A stretch of DNA of 64,000 nt from Caballeronia sp. M1242 (lineage in GTDB: Bacteria; Pseudomonadota; Gammaproteobacteria; Burkholderiales; Burkholderiaceae), in the NCBI RefSeq assembly GCF_017220215.1, contig NZ_CP071129.1, positions 186,001-250,000 of the forward strand, read 5' to 3'. Under the pieces are notes generated by a model. It saw only the letters and a list, made by a program, of their open reading frames with translations. It did not search any database and was not told the origin of the DNA. Below are positions 29,800 to 39,251 of the stretch, in pieces (position 1 is the stretch's first letter; each line of letters opens with the position of its first letter). The position numbers and the translations under genes are program-made.

Positions 29800-29857
29800 A
29801 AGCTCCTTGTCAACAATTGGCTGCGGCCGCAACGGCGGCGGCAGGCCAGTCACGATA

Positions 29858-29884
29858 TTAGCACTCCGTCCAACTGAGTGCTAA
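29858..29884. promoter_or_regulatory. CIRCE element (HrcA operator) upstream of rpoH
   Basis: TTAGCACTC-N9-GAGTGCTAA matches the CIRCE consensus exactly. CIRCE is bound by the HrcA repressor, normally at groESL and dnaK. Here it sits just downstream of the predicted rpoH -10 box, in the initial transcribed region, a placement expected to block rpoH transcription. Confidence 0.92.
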
Positions 29885-29891
29885 GTGTTAG

Positions 29892-29920
29892 AGGGTAACG
29901 ACGTGTGGGAGTTCCCACAA
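29892..29920 (-). promoter_or_regulatory. Candidate rpoH promoter
   Basis: Minus-strand TTGTGG (29920-29915), a 17-bp spacer and TACCCT (29897-29892). The predicted start falls at the edge of the CIRCE element. Confidence 0.5.
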
Positions 29921-29938
29921 AACTATCGATTTTGTGGG
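29914..29938. repeat. Perfect inverted repeat at the rpoH -35 region
   Basis: CCCACAAAA (29914-29922) and TTTTGTGGG (29930-29938) form 9-bp arms around 7 nt. The left arm overlaps the predicted -35, so it looks like an operator for an unidentified regulator. It belongs to the 345-bp rpoH/pagL gap. Confidence 0.6.
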
Positions 29939-29973
29939 TTTGATAGGCGGCGCGGCCGTGTGAACAAGCCGAA

Positions 29974-30013
29974 ATTACCGAAGAAGAGTCGGTAATCGAA
30001 CAAATTACCGAAA
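29974..30013. repeat. TTACCGA repeat cluster between rpoH and pagL
   Basis: ATTACCGA (29974-29981) and its complement TCGGTAAT (29989-29996) form a perfect 8-bp-arm palindrome; a third half-site TTACCGAA recurs at 30006-30013, exactly 30 bp after the first. Spacing by about three helical turns suggests cooperative binding of one regulator. Confidence 0.55.
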
Positions 30014-30089
30014 TAACGCCGTAAGGCAACGAATTATTCAACCAAAACGGCAACAAACGCTGGTTTGTGCAAATATACGTCTGCCTAAA

Positions 30090-30095
30090 TACAAT
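30090..30095 (+). promoter_or_regulatory. Possible -10 element of pagL
   Basis: TACAAT lies 50 bp before the pagL ATG; the nearest -35-like TTGTGC is 19 bp upstream, so the assignment is weak. Confidence 0.3.
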
Positions 30096-30144
30096 GCGCC
30101 GACAACCGCTCGGCGGGACAACCACACCCTCATATGGGGCGCTC

Positions 30145-30711
30145 ATGCAGAAAAACCAACCCTTCTGGCGCAGTTTTTTGTCTCACGGCGCCATCGCGGT
30201 TTCGCTCGGTCTCGCTTCGGCGGCAGCGCATGCCGACCGGTTCGGGCTTCAGATAGCGGGCGGCGTCGCTAACCATGACTTCAAGAAAGCCGACGTCGGC
30301 ATCGTCTGGGACCCGAACCTGACGTGGTGGGAAATCGGCGGGTTTCACTTCACGCTGCTCGGCGAGGGGCACGTCGCGTACTGGCACACGAAGGAAAGCA
30401 ACTCGGTGAATCCAAATGTCTGGGAGTTCGGCGTGACACCGGTGCTGCGTTTCGTGAAAAGCTCCGGCTACATTCGGCCGTTCGTGGAAGCAGGCATCGG
30501 CGTCCGGCTGATCTCGCACGCGCGGATCACGGAAGACTACACGCTCTCCAGCGGCTTTCAATTCGCCGATATGGTCGGCGTGGGCGCGATCTTCGGCGAG
30601 AAGCAGAACTATCAGGCCGGTTTTCGCTTCCAGCATCTCTCGAACGCGAGTATCAAAGAGCCGAATCCTGGTATAAATTTCAGCCAGCTATATCTGCAAT
30701 ACAACTTCTGA
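30145..30711 (+). CDS. pagL: Lipid A 3-O-deacylase PagL family (acyloxyacyl hydrolase)
   Basis: PagL is an outer-membrane beta-barrel that removes the 3-O acyl chain of lipid A. From the ATG at 30145 the 188-aa product has a signal peptide (cleavage after AAAHA, residue 30), amphipathic strands and a terminal aromatic residue (LYLQYNF) typical of outer-membrane proteins. The active-site motif FQHLSNASIKEPNPGINF gives His164 and Ser166. The position where I expect the catalytic Glu (after PNPGI) is Asn178. It is divergent from rpoH. Confidence 0.85.
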   Translation: MQKNQPFWRSFLSHGAIAVSLGLASAAAHADRFGLQIAGGVANHDFKKADVGIVWDPNLTWWEIGGFHFTLLGEGHVAYWHTKESNSVNPNVWEFGVTPVLRFVKSSGYIRPFVEAGIGVRLISHARITEDYTLSSGFQFADMVGVGAIFGEKQNYQAGFRFQHLSNASIKEPNPGINFSQLYLQYNF

Positions 30712-30756
30712 CGGGGCGCCGGCGCATCGGTTCCCCGGCGCAAGGGGAACCGACAG

Positions 30757-31140
30757 ATGCCGGCAAAAACCTTTGAGGCCATCCGCGGCCTGGAGCGCGA
30801 CCGCTTTCGGGCGATGGTCGAGGGCGACGGCGCCGCGCTCGAAGCGCTGCTGGCCGAGAACGTCAGCTATGTCCACACCAACGGCAAGCGCGAAACGAAG
30901 CGCCAGTTCATCGACGCGATCACGGCCGGGCGCCGCCGGTATCGCCAGATCGAGATTCAGACGCAGGACGTTTTCTCTGCCGGACCCGAGACCTGTCTCG
31001 TGTCCGGCCGCGCGTTGATCGAAATGGAATCGAAGAACGGCGCGCTGCTCTTTCCCATCGCCTACACGGCGGTCCACGTGCAAACCGGCGGTCAGTGGCA
31101 ACTGCTCGCGCTTCAGGCGACGCGCGTGGCGCTCGAATAG
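30757..31140 (+). CDS. NTF2-like/SnoaL-type small protein
   Basis: The 127-aa product has the cone-shaped NTF2-like pattern: an N-terminal helix (FEAIRGLERDRFRAMVEGD), LLAENVSYVHTNGKRETK and a curved sheet ending QWQLLALQATRVAL. It resembles DUF4440 proteins, which serve as enzymes or ligand-binding domains; no activity can be assigned. It is convergent with leuA and 45 bp after pagL. Confidence 0.82.
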   Translation: MPAKTFEAIRGLERDRFRAMVEGDGAALEALLAENVSYVHTNGKRETKRQFIDAITAGRRRYRQIEIQTQDVFSAGPETCLVSGRALIEMESKNGALLFPIAYTAVHVQTGGQWQLLALQATRVALE

Positions 31141-31159
31141 CGCGTCGCCATCCGCGCCG

Positions 31160-32827
<1,668 letters not shown>

Positions 32828-33103
32828 TCAGGAGCGTAGCGCCTGCGAGAGCGGCCGACGCCGGCGGCTGGCCGGCTGCGGCGCGATGCACATGAAGCAC
32901 GCGATGCAGAACCGCGCGCGCGATCCCATTGCGCACCGGCGACGGTGACGCCTGCGACCAACGTGAACGTGCGCGAAGCAGCGTGCATGTGACCCTCGCG
33001 TTTTCGATTCGCGGGATGCGCGAACGAAAAACTGACGACTACTAGGTGGTAAGGAAGGAACTGCGGGAACGGCTGGCGGGAACGCGCGCCTGGCGACGCG
33101 CGC

Positions 33104-33159
33104 CGCTACGTCTGGCGACTTACGCTAGACGTAGCGATAGGGGCCGCGCTAGGCGGCCC
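33104..33159 (-). promoter_or_regulatory. Stem-loop region of the leuA leader (candidate attenuator)
   Basis: On the minus strand GGGCCGC-N5-GCGGCCC (33159-33141) lies inside the leader ORF, and CGCTACGTCT-N13-AGACGTAGCG (33136-33104) joins its CTA codons to sequence just past its stop. The short motif CTAGCG occurs twice in the peptide ORF, so alternative pairings are available. No U-rich intrinsic terminator is evident in the remaining leader (32813-33103), which I cannot otherwise annotate. Confidence 0.6.
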
Positions 33160-33197
33160 GAAATAATTCGGAGGGAGAAGAATTGGGTGAAACGCAT
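33120..33197 (-). CDS. Probable leucine-attenuation leader peptide of leuA
   Basis: A 25-codon ORF (starts MRFTQFFSLRII) ends in TAA at 33120. Codons 16, 20, 22 and 24 are all CTA, a rare Leu codon in this high-GC genome, and codon 9 is CTC. Clustered rare codons for the product amino acid before a stop, overlapped by stem-loops, are the hallmark of ribosome-mediated attenuation. The predicted -10 (33209-33204) puts transcription start at or within a few nt of the ATG, so it may be translated as a leaderless mRNA. The gene symbol leuL would suit, but I have not verified it. Confidence 0.75.
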   Translation of the reverse strand: MRFTQFFSLRIISGRLARPLSLRLA

Positions 33198-33203
33198 TGG
33201 CCT

Positions 33204-33233
33204 ACTTTAAACCAGCGTTGAAGAAGGTGTCAA
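33204..33233 (-). promoter_or_regulatory. leuA promoter
   Basis: Minus-strand TTGACA (33233-33228), an 18-bp spacer and TAAAGT (33209-33204); TTTAAA at 16 bp is an alternative -10. It lies just after the ybiB stop. Confidence 0.75.
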
Positions 33234-33257
33234 ATGCGGATTTTCCGATTGCGGTGC

Positions 33258-34229
33258 CTATACCGGCCGGCGCACCACATCCGCGATCAGTTCCACCTGA
33301 CGCGCGATAGCGGGCGGCACCGGCACGTCGCCCCGCATCACGTCTTCGATCCAGCGCGCGGTCGTGGCGGCATCGAGCGATTCGGGCAATTCGACGGCGG
33401 GCGCGTCCGCCTGCGAACGCTCGGGCGCGACGAGCGTCTCGGCGTGGCCGTCGTGGAACCAGTCGATCTGCACCTGGCGGCGCGTGTCCGCGACCGCCTC
33501 GCCTTCGGTGCCGCGCGCGAGCAGCGCGCCGCCTTGCGCGGCATCCGGATGCTCGGTGAAAAGCGCGGTCAGGCTGTCGCGATATTCCGGGTGCGTGTAG
33601 TTGACGAGCCGCAGGCCCGGCTCCGCGAACGGCTGCAAAATCTTGACGAGCGTGTGCGTCGAATTGCGCACGCCCATCACGCGCCGAAGGTCCAGCAGCC
33701 GCGCGAGCTTCGGCGCGAGCGCCGTCACGGGCGCGAACGCTAGGCGGCGCGAGGCGAGGCTGTCCTCGATCTCGTCGGGCGACGCGGCGTGCGGAATGCC
33801 CACTTCGGCGAAGATCGCGGCGCTCGTCACGCGGCCCGGATCGTCCACCACGCCATGCACCAGCACCGGCACGCCTTCGCGCGCGAGCAGGAGCGCGAGC
33901 AGCGGCGTCAGGTTCGGCTGCTTGCGCGCGCCGTTGTAGCTCGGGATCGACACGGGGCGCGCGTGCTCGCGGCCTTCCTGGACATGCAGCGGCTCGAACG
34001 AACGATGCGCCGCCGCCAGCATCGCGGCGAGTTCGGCGGCCGTCTCGCCCTTCACGCGATACGCGAGCAGCACGGCGCCCAGTTCGACGTCGGAGACGCG
34101 GCCATCGAGCATGGCTTCGTAGAGCGAATAGGTGTCGTCACGCGAAAGCGCCCGCGCGCCGTTCGGGCCGCGCCCGATTTCCTTGATATAGCGCGCGCAG
34201 GGGAAAGAAGGAGGTGGAGTGTCGGTCAT
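33258..34229 (-). CDS. ybiB: YbiB family DNA-binding protein
   Basis: The 323-aa product resembles anthranilate phosphoribosyltransferase (TrpD fold): an N-terminal helical domain (ALSRDDTYSLYEAMLDGRVSD), the glycosyltransferase domain with SYNGARKQPNLTPLLALLLA in place of the TrpD PRPP motif, and VNYTHPEYRDSL. Known YbiB proteins bind nucleic acid non-specifically and are linked to the SOS/LexA regulon; catalytic activity is not established. It lies upstream of leuA on the same strand, separated by the leuA promoter. Confidence 0.9.
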   Translation of the reverse strand: MTDTPPPSFPCARYIKEIGRGPNGARALSRDDTYSLYEAMLDGRVSDVELGAVLLAYRVKGETAAELAAMLAAAHRSFEPLHVQEGREHARPVSIPSYNGARKQPNLTPLLALLLAREGVPVLVHGVVDDPGRVTSAAIFAEVGIPHAASPDEIEDSLASRRLAFAPVTALAPKLARLLDLRRVMGVRNSTHTLVKILQPFAEPGLRLVNYTHPEYRDSLTALFTEHPDAAQGGALLARGTEGEAVADTRRQVQIDWFHDGHAETLVAPERSQADAPAVELPESLDAATTARWIEDVMRGDVPVPPAIARQVELIADVVRRPV

Positions 34230-34527
34230 CGGAAGCGTGCGCAGAACGGGCGCTCATTTACATGGTCCTGAGCGGCGCCGTCGCGAGTGGAAGATGCGGT
34301 ATGACACTCAGTATCGCATTTAAGCGCCGCTTGCAAGTTCGGGGGCGGGCATCCGGCGAGATTGCGCGGCGGATGGAAGGATGGCCGCAGGCCGTCCGAA
34401 AGCTCGCGCGCCCGCGCCGGACAAGGCTCGCCACGATTCGCGCCGGCACGTTACACTCGCTTTTTGCGACTCCGGCTGCGAGCGTGAGATGCGCCGGCTA
34501 TCGAATAACATCAAACAGGAGAGCGGG

Positions 34528-35226
34528 ATGACTTACGTGTTTCCCCCGGCGCCGGCGACCGCCGTTCCGGTCGCGGGTTCGAACGAGCAGTTTCCCGTGC
34601 GCCGCATCTACTGCGTCGGACGTAACTACGAAGCGCACGCGCGGGAAATGGGCCACGACCCCGACCGCGAGCCGCCGTTCTTCTTCAGCAAGCCCGCCGA
34701 CGCCGTGCTGTACGTCGCGCCGGGTTCGACCGGCGAGTTGCCGTACCCGTCGCAGACCAAGAACCTGCACTTCGAGATGGAACTCGTCGCGGCTATCGGC
34801 AAGCAGGGCAAGGACATTCCCTCCGACAAGGGCCTCGACTACGTGTACGGCTACGCGCTCGGACTCGACATGACGCGTCGCGACCTGCAAGCCGAAGCAA
34901 AGAAGCTCGGCCGTCCGTGGGATACGGCGAAAGGCTTCGATCACTCCGCGCCGCTCGGCCCGATTCATCCGGCGGCGAAGGTCGGGCATCTGGAAAAGAG
35001 CGCGATCTGGCTCACGGTCAACGGCGAGGAAAAGCAGCGTTCGGACATCTCTCAGCTGATCTGGTCGGTCGGCGAGACGGTGGCCTATCTCTCGACGCTC
35101 TTCGAGCTTTTCCCCGGCGATCTCATCTTCACCGGCACGCCCGAAGGCGTGGGCGCGGTCGTGAAGGGCGATCTGCTGAAGGGCGGCGTGGACGGCATCG
35201 GCGACTTCTCCGTGCGCGTGGTCTGA
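34528..35226 (+). CDS. Fumarylacetoacetate hydrolase family protein (fumarylpyruvate hydrolase-like)
   Basis: The 232-aa single-domain FAH fold has [13 protein letters not shown], the metal-binding Glu region [23 protein letters not shown] and [12 protein letters not shown]. This size and its pairing with a zeta-class GST isomerase fit fumarylpyruvate hydrolase (gentisate pathway), which gives fumarate and pyruvate. No ring-cleaving dioxygenase is nearby. AGGAG precedes the ATG at 34528. Nothing notable is seen in the 298 bp to ybiB. Confidence 0.88.
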   Translation: MTYVFPPAPATAVPVAGSNEQFPVRRIYCVGRNYEAHAREMGHDPDREPPFFFSKPADAVLYVAPGSTGELPYPSQTKNLHFEMELVAAIGKQGKDIPSDKGLDYVYGYALGLDMTRRDLQAEAKKLGRPWDTAKGFDHSAPLGPIHPAAKVGHLEKSAIWLTVNGEEKQRSDISQLIWSVGETVAYLSTLFELFPGDLIFTGTPEGVGAVVKGDLLKGGVDGIGDFSVRVV

Positions 35227-35241
35227 GGCGGCGTGCGGACA

Positions 35242-35886
35242 ATGAAGCTCTACAGCTATTTCCGAAGCTCGGCGGCGTATCGCGTGCGCATCGCGCTGAA
35301 TCTGAAGGGTCTCGATTACGAGTACGAGGGCGTTCATCTGCTGCGCGACGGCGGCGTGCAACTGAAGCCCGAGTATCGCGCGCTGAATCCGGACGGCATC
35401 GTGCCGACGCTCGTCGTCGACGGCGACGTGCTCACGCAGTCGCTCGCCATCATCGAATATCTCGACGAGACGCATCCCGAGCCGCCGCTTTTGCCGCGCG
35501 GCGCCTCGGACCGCGCGTTCGTCCGGTCGGTGGCGTTGCAGGTTGCCTGCGAGATTCATCCGCTGGATAACCTGCGCGTGCTGAAGTACCTCAAGCATCA
35601 GGTCAAGGTGCCGGACGAGGCGAAGGACGCGTGGTACCGGCATTGGGTGGAAACGGGCTTCGAATCGCTCGAAAAGCGCCTCGCGGCCGATTCGCGCGTC
35701 GGCAAGCTGACGTTCGGCGACACGCCGACCATCGCCGATCTGTGCATCGTGCCGCAGGTGTTCAACGCGCGGCGCTTCGGCATCGACCTCGCGCCTTACC
35801 CGACCATCGAGCGCATAGCCGATTTCGCGAACCAGATTGACGGCTTCATGCGCGCCGCTCCCGCGCAGCAGCCGGACGCCGAATGA
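35242..35886 (+). CDS. maiA: Maleylacetoacetate/maleylpyruvate isomerase (zeta-class GST)
   Basis: This glutathione-dependent cis-trans isomerase feeds the FAH-type hydrolase next to it. The 214-aa product has the zeta GST motif YFRSSAAYRVRIALNLKG, the glutathione-contact region LNPDGIVPTLVVDG with QSLAIIEYLDE, and a C-terminal helical domain (TIADLCIVPQVFNARRFG). The usual SSCS-type motif reads SSAA here, with Ala in the Cys position. ATG 35242 is preferred to GTG 35233. Its end overlaps the next gene by 4 bp. Confidence 0.9.
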   Translation: MKLYSYFRSSAAYRVRIALNLKGLDYEYEGVHLLRDGGVQLKPEYRALNPDGIVPTLVVDGDVLTQSLAIIEYLDETHPEPPLLPRGASDRAFVRSVALQVACEIHPLDNLRVLKYLKHQVKVPDEAKDAWYRHWVETGFESLEKRLAADSRVGKLTFGDTPTIADLCIVPQVFNARRFGIDLAPYPTIERIADFANQIDGFMRAAPAQQPDAE

Positions 35887-36515
35887 CGGCGGCGGTATCT
35901 GCTGGAGCCCTGTCGAGTTACTTGTCGGGTGCGGGACTGGGAGCGAGCCTGATCGTGGCGATCGGCGCGCAGAATGCGTTCGTGCTGCGGCAGGGGCTCA
36001 AGCGGCGGCACGTGGGCATCGTCGTGTCGATCTGCGCGTTCATCGACGTCATGTTGATCGCGCTCGGCGTCGGCGGCATGGGCGCGCTGATCGCGCGGGC
36101 GCCGTTTCTACTCGACGTGATTCGCTGGGCGGGCGCGGTTTTCCTGTTCCTCTACGGCTTGCGCGCGTTCATCGCGGCGTGGCGCGGTCCGGGGCATCTG
36201 AACGCGTCAGACGGCGATTCGCAGACGGCGGTCGCGGCGGCGTCCACCGTGGTCGCGCTCTCGCTCCTGAATCCGCACGTTTATCTCGATACGGTGGTGC
36301 TGCTCGGCGGCATCGGCGCGCGGCATGCTTGGCCGGGCAATGCATGGTTCGCGGCCGGCGCGATGTGTTCGTCCATCATCTGGTTCACGGCGCTTGGCTA
36401 TGGGGCGCGTCTTTTGGAGCCGTGGTTCCAGAAGGACGTGTCGTGGCGCGTGCTCGATGTAATCGTCGGCTGTGTCATGTGGTGGATTGCTGCGGCGCTG
36501 GTGTTTTCGCGCTGA
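35883..36515 (+). CDS. LysE/ArgO family amino acid exporter
   Basis: The 210-aa, about six-helix inner-membrane protein carries the LysE/ArgO signature GASLIVAIGAQNAFVLRQGL and NPHVYLDTVVLLGGIG. ArgO-type members export basic amino acids such as arginine and lysine; the substrate here is inferred. It overlaps maiA by 4 bp (ATGA), so the three genes are co-transcribed. A bidirectional terminator follows. Confidence 0.92.
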   Translation: MTAAVSAGALSSYLSGAGLGASLIVAIGAQNAFVLRQGLKRRHVGIVVSICAFIDVMLIALGVGGMGALIARAPFLLDVIRWAGAVFLFLYGLRAFIAAWRGPGHLNASDGDSQTAVAAASTVVALSLLNPHVYLDTVVLLGGIGARHAWPGNAWFAAGAMCSSIIWFTALGYGARLLEPWFQKDVSWRVLDVIVGCVMWWIAAALVFSR

Positions 36516-36521
36516 AGCGAC

Positions 36522-36556
36522 GAAAAAAAGGGCGTCTCGCGGACGCCCTTCTTTTT
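36522..36556. terminator. Bidirectional terminator between the exporter and ftsY
   Basis: AAGGGCGTC (36528-36536) and GACGCCCTT (36542-36550) are flanked by an A-run upstream and CTTTTT downstream, so the hairpin can stop both convergent transcripts. Confidence 0.9.
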
Positions 36557-36560
36557 CAGA

Positions 36561-37790
36561 TCACCCCAGCAACGCGTCGGCGAACTCTTCCGCCTTGAAC
36601 GGCTGCAAGTCCTCCACCTTCTCGCCGACGCCGATGAAGTACACCGGAATCGGCCGCTGTCGCGCGATGGCGGCGAGAATGCCGCCTTTCGCTGTGCCGT
36701 CGAGCTTCGTCACGATGAGGCCGGTCAGACCGAGCGCATCGTCGAACGCCTTCACTTGCGCGAGCGCGTTTTGCCCCGTGTTCGCGTCGATGACGAGCAG
36801 CACTTCGTGAGGCGCGTCCGGCATCGCCTTCGCGATCACGCGGCGCACCTTGCGCAACTCTTCCATCAGATGCAGCTGCGTCGGCAGACGGCCAGCGGTG
36901 TCGGCCATCATTACATCGATCTTGCGGGCGCGCGCCGCGCCCACGGCGTCGAAAATGACGGCGGCCGCGTCGCCGCTTTCCTGCGCGATCACCGTCACGT
37001 TGTTGCGCTCGCCCCAGACGGTGAGCTGTTCGCGGGCGGCGGCGCGAAACGTGTCGCCGGCGGCGAGCAGCACCGACTGGTTGAAGCTCTGCAGATGCTT
37101 CGCCAGCTTGCCGATGCTCGTCGTCTTGCCGACGCCGTTCACGCCCGCGATCATCATCACGAGCGGCTGCGCGCGGCCGAGCATCAGCGACTTTTCGAGC
37201 GGACGCAGCAAATCGACGAGCAGCTCGCGCAACGCCGCCTTCACCTGCGTGGCCTCCGTCAGCCGCTCGGCGCGCACCTTTTCGCGCAGCGATTCGAGCA
37301 GGAATTCGGTGGCATCGACGCCCGCGTCGGACATCAAGAGCGCTGTTTCGAGCTCCTCGTACAGGTCCTCGTCGATCTTCGCGCCGACGAAGATGCCCGT
37401 CAGGCTCGAACTGGTCTTCGACAGGCCGTTCCTCAGGCGCGACAGCCACGACTTCTTCGCGGCGGCGTCGGGCTCGGGCGGCGGCAGCACTTCTTCGCTC
37501 GCCTCGTCGGTTTCCGGCGCGCGCAGCCATTGCGACTGCGTGCGGCCTTGCCAGTACGGCTTCGGTTCTTCGTTTGCGGCAGCTTGAGCGGGCTGCGCGG
37601 GCGGTTCAGGCTCGACGGCAGGTGGCGCTTCCGAAGGGATGGCGGCGTCGACGGCGGGCTCGCGGTCCAGTTCCGCCTCGATCACGGGAGCGGACGCTTC
37701 TTCGTCCTCTGCGGCGTCGGGCGTGTTCTCGGCGGATGGGTCGAGCGGCGCGTCAGCCGGCTTTTTGAATCGTTTGAAAAAGCTGAACAT
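36561..37790 (-). CDS. ftsY: Signal recognition particle receptor FtsY
   Basis: FtsY is the SRP receptor GTPase that docks ribosomes translating membrane proteins at SecYEG. From ATG 37790 (MFSFFKRFKKPAD) the 409-aa product has an acidic A domain (to about 125), the N domain and the G domain with P-loop AGVNGVGKTTS, DTAGRLPTQ and TKLDGTAKGG. A start at 37817 adds 9 residues without a family match. It is divergent from rsmD. Confidence 0.97.
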   Translation of the reverse strand: MFSFFKRFKKPADAPLDPSAENTPDAAEDEEASAPVIEAELDREPAVDAAIPSEAPPAVEPEPPAQPAQAAANEEPKPYWQGRTQSQWLRAPETDEASEEVLPPPEPDAAAKKSWLSRLRNGLSKTSSSLTGIFVGAKIDEDLYEELETALLMSDAGVDATEFLLESLREKVRAERLTEATQVKAALRELLVDLLRPLEKSLMLGRAQPLVMMIAGVNGVGKTTSIGKLAKHLQSFNQSVLLAAGDTFRAAAREQLTVWGERNNVTVIAQESGDAAAVIFDAVGAARARKIDVMMADTAGRLPTQLHLMEELRKVRRVIAKAMPDAPHEVLLVIDANTGQNALAQVKAFDDALGLTGLIVTKLDGTAKGGILAAIARQRPIPVYFIGVGEKVEDLQPFKAEEFADALLG

Positions 37791-37997
37791 GGTCTCGGAC
37801 GATGATGCGCGCGTCAATCGACGGCCCGGCGCGCTCGTGGAAGAACGCCGCGCAATGGCCCGCGCAAGAAGAGGTAAGCCGCGTATTTTATCAGGCGCCG
37901 TCTATCGCGCTTGTGCGCCAGCCGCCTGTGGTAACGTTGGCTTTCACTATGCGCGCCGTGCATTCGGCGCCCGCGCCCGATTCCAACGCTTCCCTCT

Positions 37998-38633
37998 ATG
38001 TCCCGTTCCTCCGCATCACGCTCGACCGCTTCCGCCGCCTCGCACCGCGCGCCTTCGCGCGGCGGCAAGCCGCACACCATCCGCATCATCGGCGGCAACT
38101 GGAAGCGCACGCCGCTGCCCGTGCTCGACCTCGAAGGTCTGCGTCCGACGCCCGACCGCGTGCGCGAGACGCTCTTCAACTGGCTCGGTCAGGATCTCGA
38201 CGGCCAGCGATGTCTCGATCTCTTCGCCGGCAGCGGGGCGCTCGGGTTCGAGGCGGCGTCGCGCGGCGCGTCGCGCGTGCTGATGGTCGAGCGTAACGCG
38301 CGAGCCGCCGCGCAGCTTCGCGCGAATCTGGACCGGCTCGCCGCCCGCAACATCGAAGTGGCCGAAGCCGATGCGCTGCGGCTCGCCGCCGGCCTCGCGC
38401 CCGGTTCGTTCGACGTGATCTTCCTCGATCCCCCTTTCGGCGATCAGGCGTTGCTCACGCGCGCGCTCGAACTCGCCGCGCCGCTCGCCGCGCCCGATGG
38501 CGCCATCTACGTCGAATGCGGCGAGCCGCTGGACCCCGCCGCCATCGACGCGCTGTCCGGCTGGACCGTGGCCCGCGAGGGCAAGGCGGGCGCGGTTCGG
38601 TATCATTTGCTGCGCCGCCAAAATGAGGAATAA
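37998..38633 (+). CDS. rsmD: 16S rRNA (guanine(966)-N2)-methyltransferase
   Basis: RsmD methylates G966 of 16S rRNA during 30S maturation. The 211-aa product has RIIGGNWKRTPLPV, the SAM motif CLDLFAGSGALGFEAASRGA and the catalytic DVIFLDPPFG (D/NPPY type). An Ala/Ser-rich N-terminal extension of about 25 residues precedes the domain, so the true start could be later. coaD follows 99 bp downstream. Confidence 0.94.
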   Translation: MSRSSASRSTASAASHRAPSRGGKPHTIRIIGGNWKRTPLPVLDLEGLRPTPDRVRETLFNWLGQDLDGQRCLDLFAGSGALGFEAASRGASRVLMVERNARAAAQLRANLDRLAARNIEVAEADALRLAAGLAPGSFDVIFLDPPFGDQALLTRALELAAPLAAPDGAIYVECGEPLDPAAIDALSGWTVAREGKAGAVRYHLLRRQNEE

Positions 38634-38732
38634 TGCGCTGCCGAATCCGGGCGCCGAGGCGTACTGGAACGGGCATCGCGGGAATGACGGTCGCCGGAGC
38701 GCGGCCCAAGGTCAATAAAAGAGGAGAAGCTC

Positions 38733-39236
38733 ATGGTTGTCGCCGTGTACCCGGGAACATTCGACCCGCTGACGCGCGGGCATGAAGACATCGTGCGGCG
38801 CGCATCGAGCATTTTCGATACGCTGGTCGTGGGCGTGGCGGACAGCCGCGCGAAGAAGCCGTTTTTCACGCTGCAGGAGCGGCTCGATATCGCGCATGAC
38901 GTGCTCGGGCATTATCCGAACGTGCAAGTGAGCAGCTTCACCGGGCTACTGAAGGACTTCGTGCGAAAGAACAATGCGCGCGTGATCGTGCGCGGCCTGC
39001 GCGCCGTCTCGGACTTCGAATACGAGTTTCAGATGGCCGGCATGAACCGCTATCTGCTGCCCGACGTCGAAACCATGTTCATGACGCCGTCGGACCAGTA
39101 TCAATTCATCTCGGGCACCATCGTGCGCGAGATCGCGCAACTCGGCGGCGACGTCAGCAAGTTCGTGTTTCCTTCCGTCGAGAAGCGGCTGATCGACAAG
39201 GTCGCGGCTCCGCAAAAGGATCCCGCCGCGCCGTAA
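38733..39236 (+). CDS. coaD: Phosphopantetheine adenylyltransferase
   Basis: The enzyme joins ATP and 4'-phosphopantetheine to form dephospho-CoA, the penultimate step of CoA synthesis. The 167-aa product has the nucleotidyltransferase motif [15 protein letters not shown] and the second motif [19 protein letters not shown] precedes the ATG. The rsmD-coaD pair is conserved in proteobacteria. Confidence 0.96.
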   Translation: MVVAVYPGTFDPLTRGHEDIVRRASSIFDTLVVGVADSRAKKPFFTLQERLDIAHDVLGHYPNVQVSSFTGLLKDFVRKNNARVIVRGLRAVSDFEYEFQMAGMNRYLLPDVETMFMTPSDQYQFISGTIVREIAQLGGDVSKFVFPSVEKRLIDKVAAPQKDPAAP

Positions 39237-39251
39237 GCATGGGCCCGACGC

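Noticed and set aside
33001-33032. Hairpin TTTTCG..TTCGCG/CGCGAA..CGAAAA in the leuA leader as the attenuator terminator
   Set aside because: The stem is good but no U-run follows in the direction of leuA transcription, so I do not call it an intrinsic terminator.
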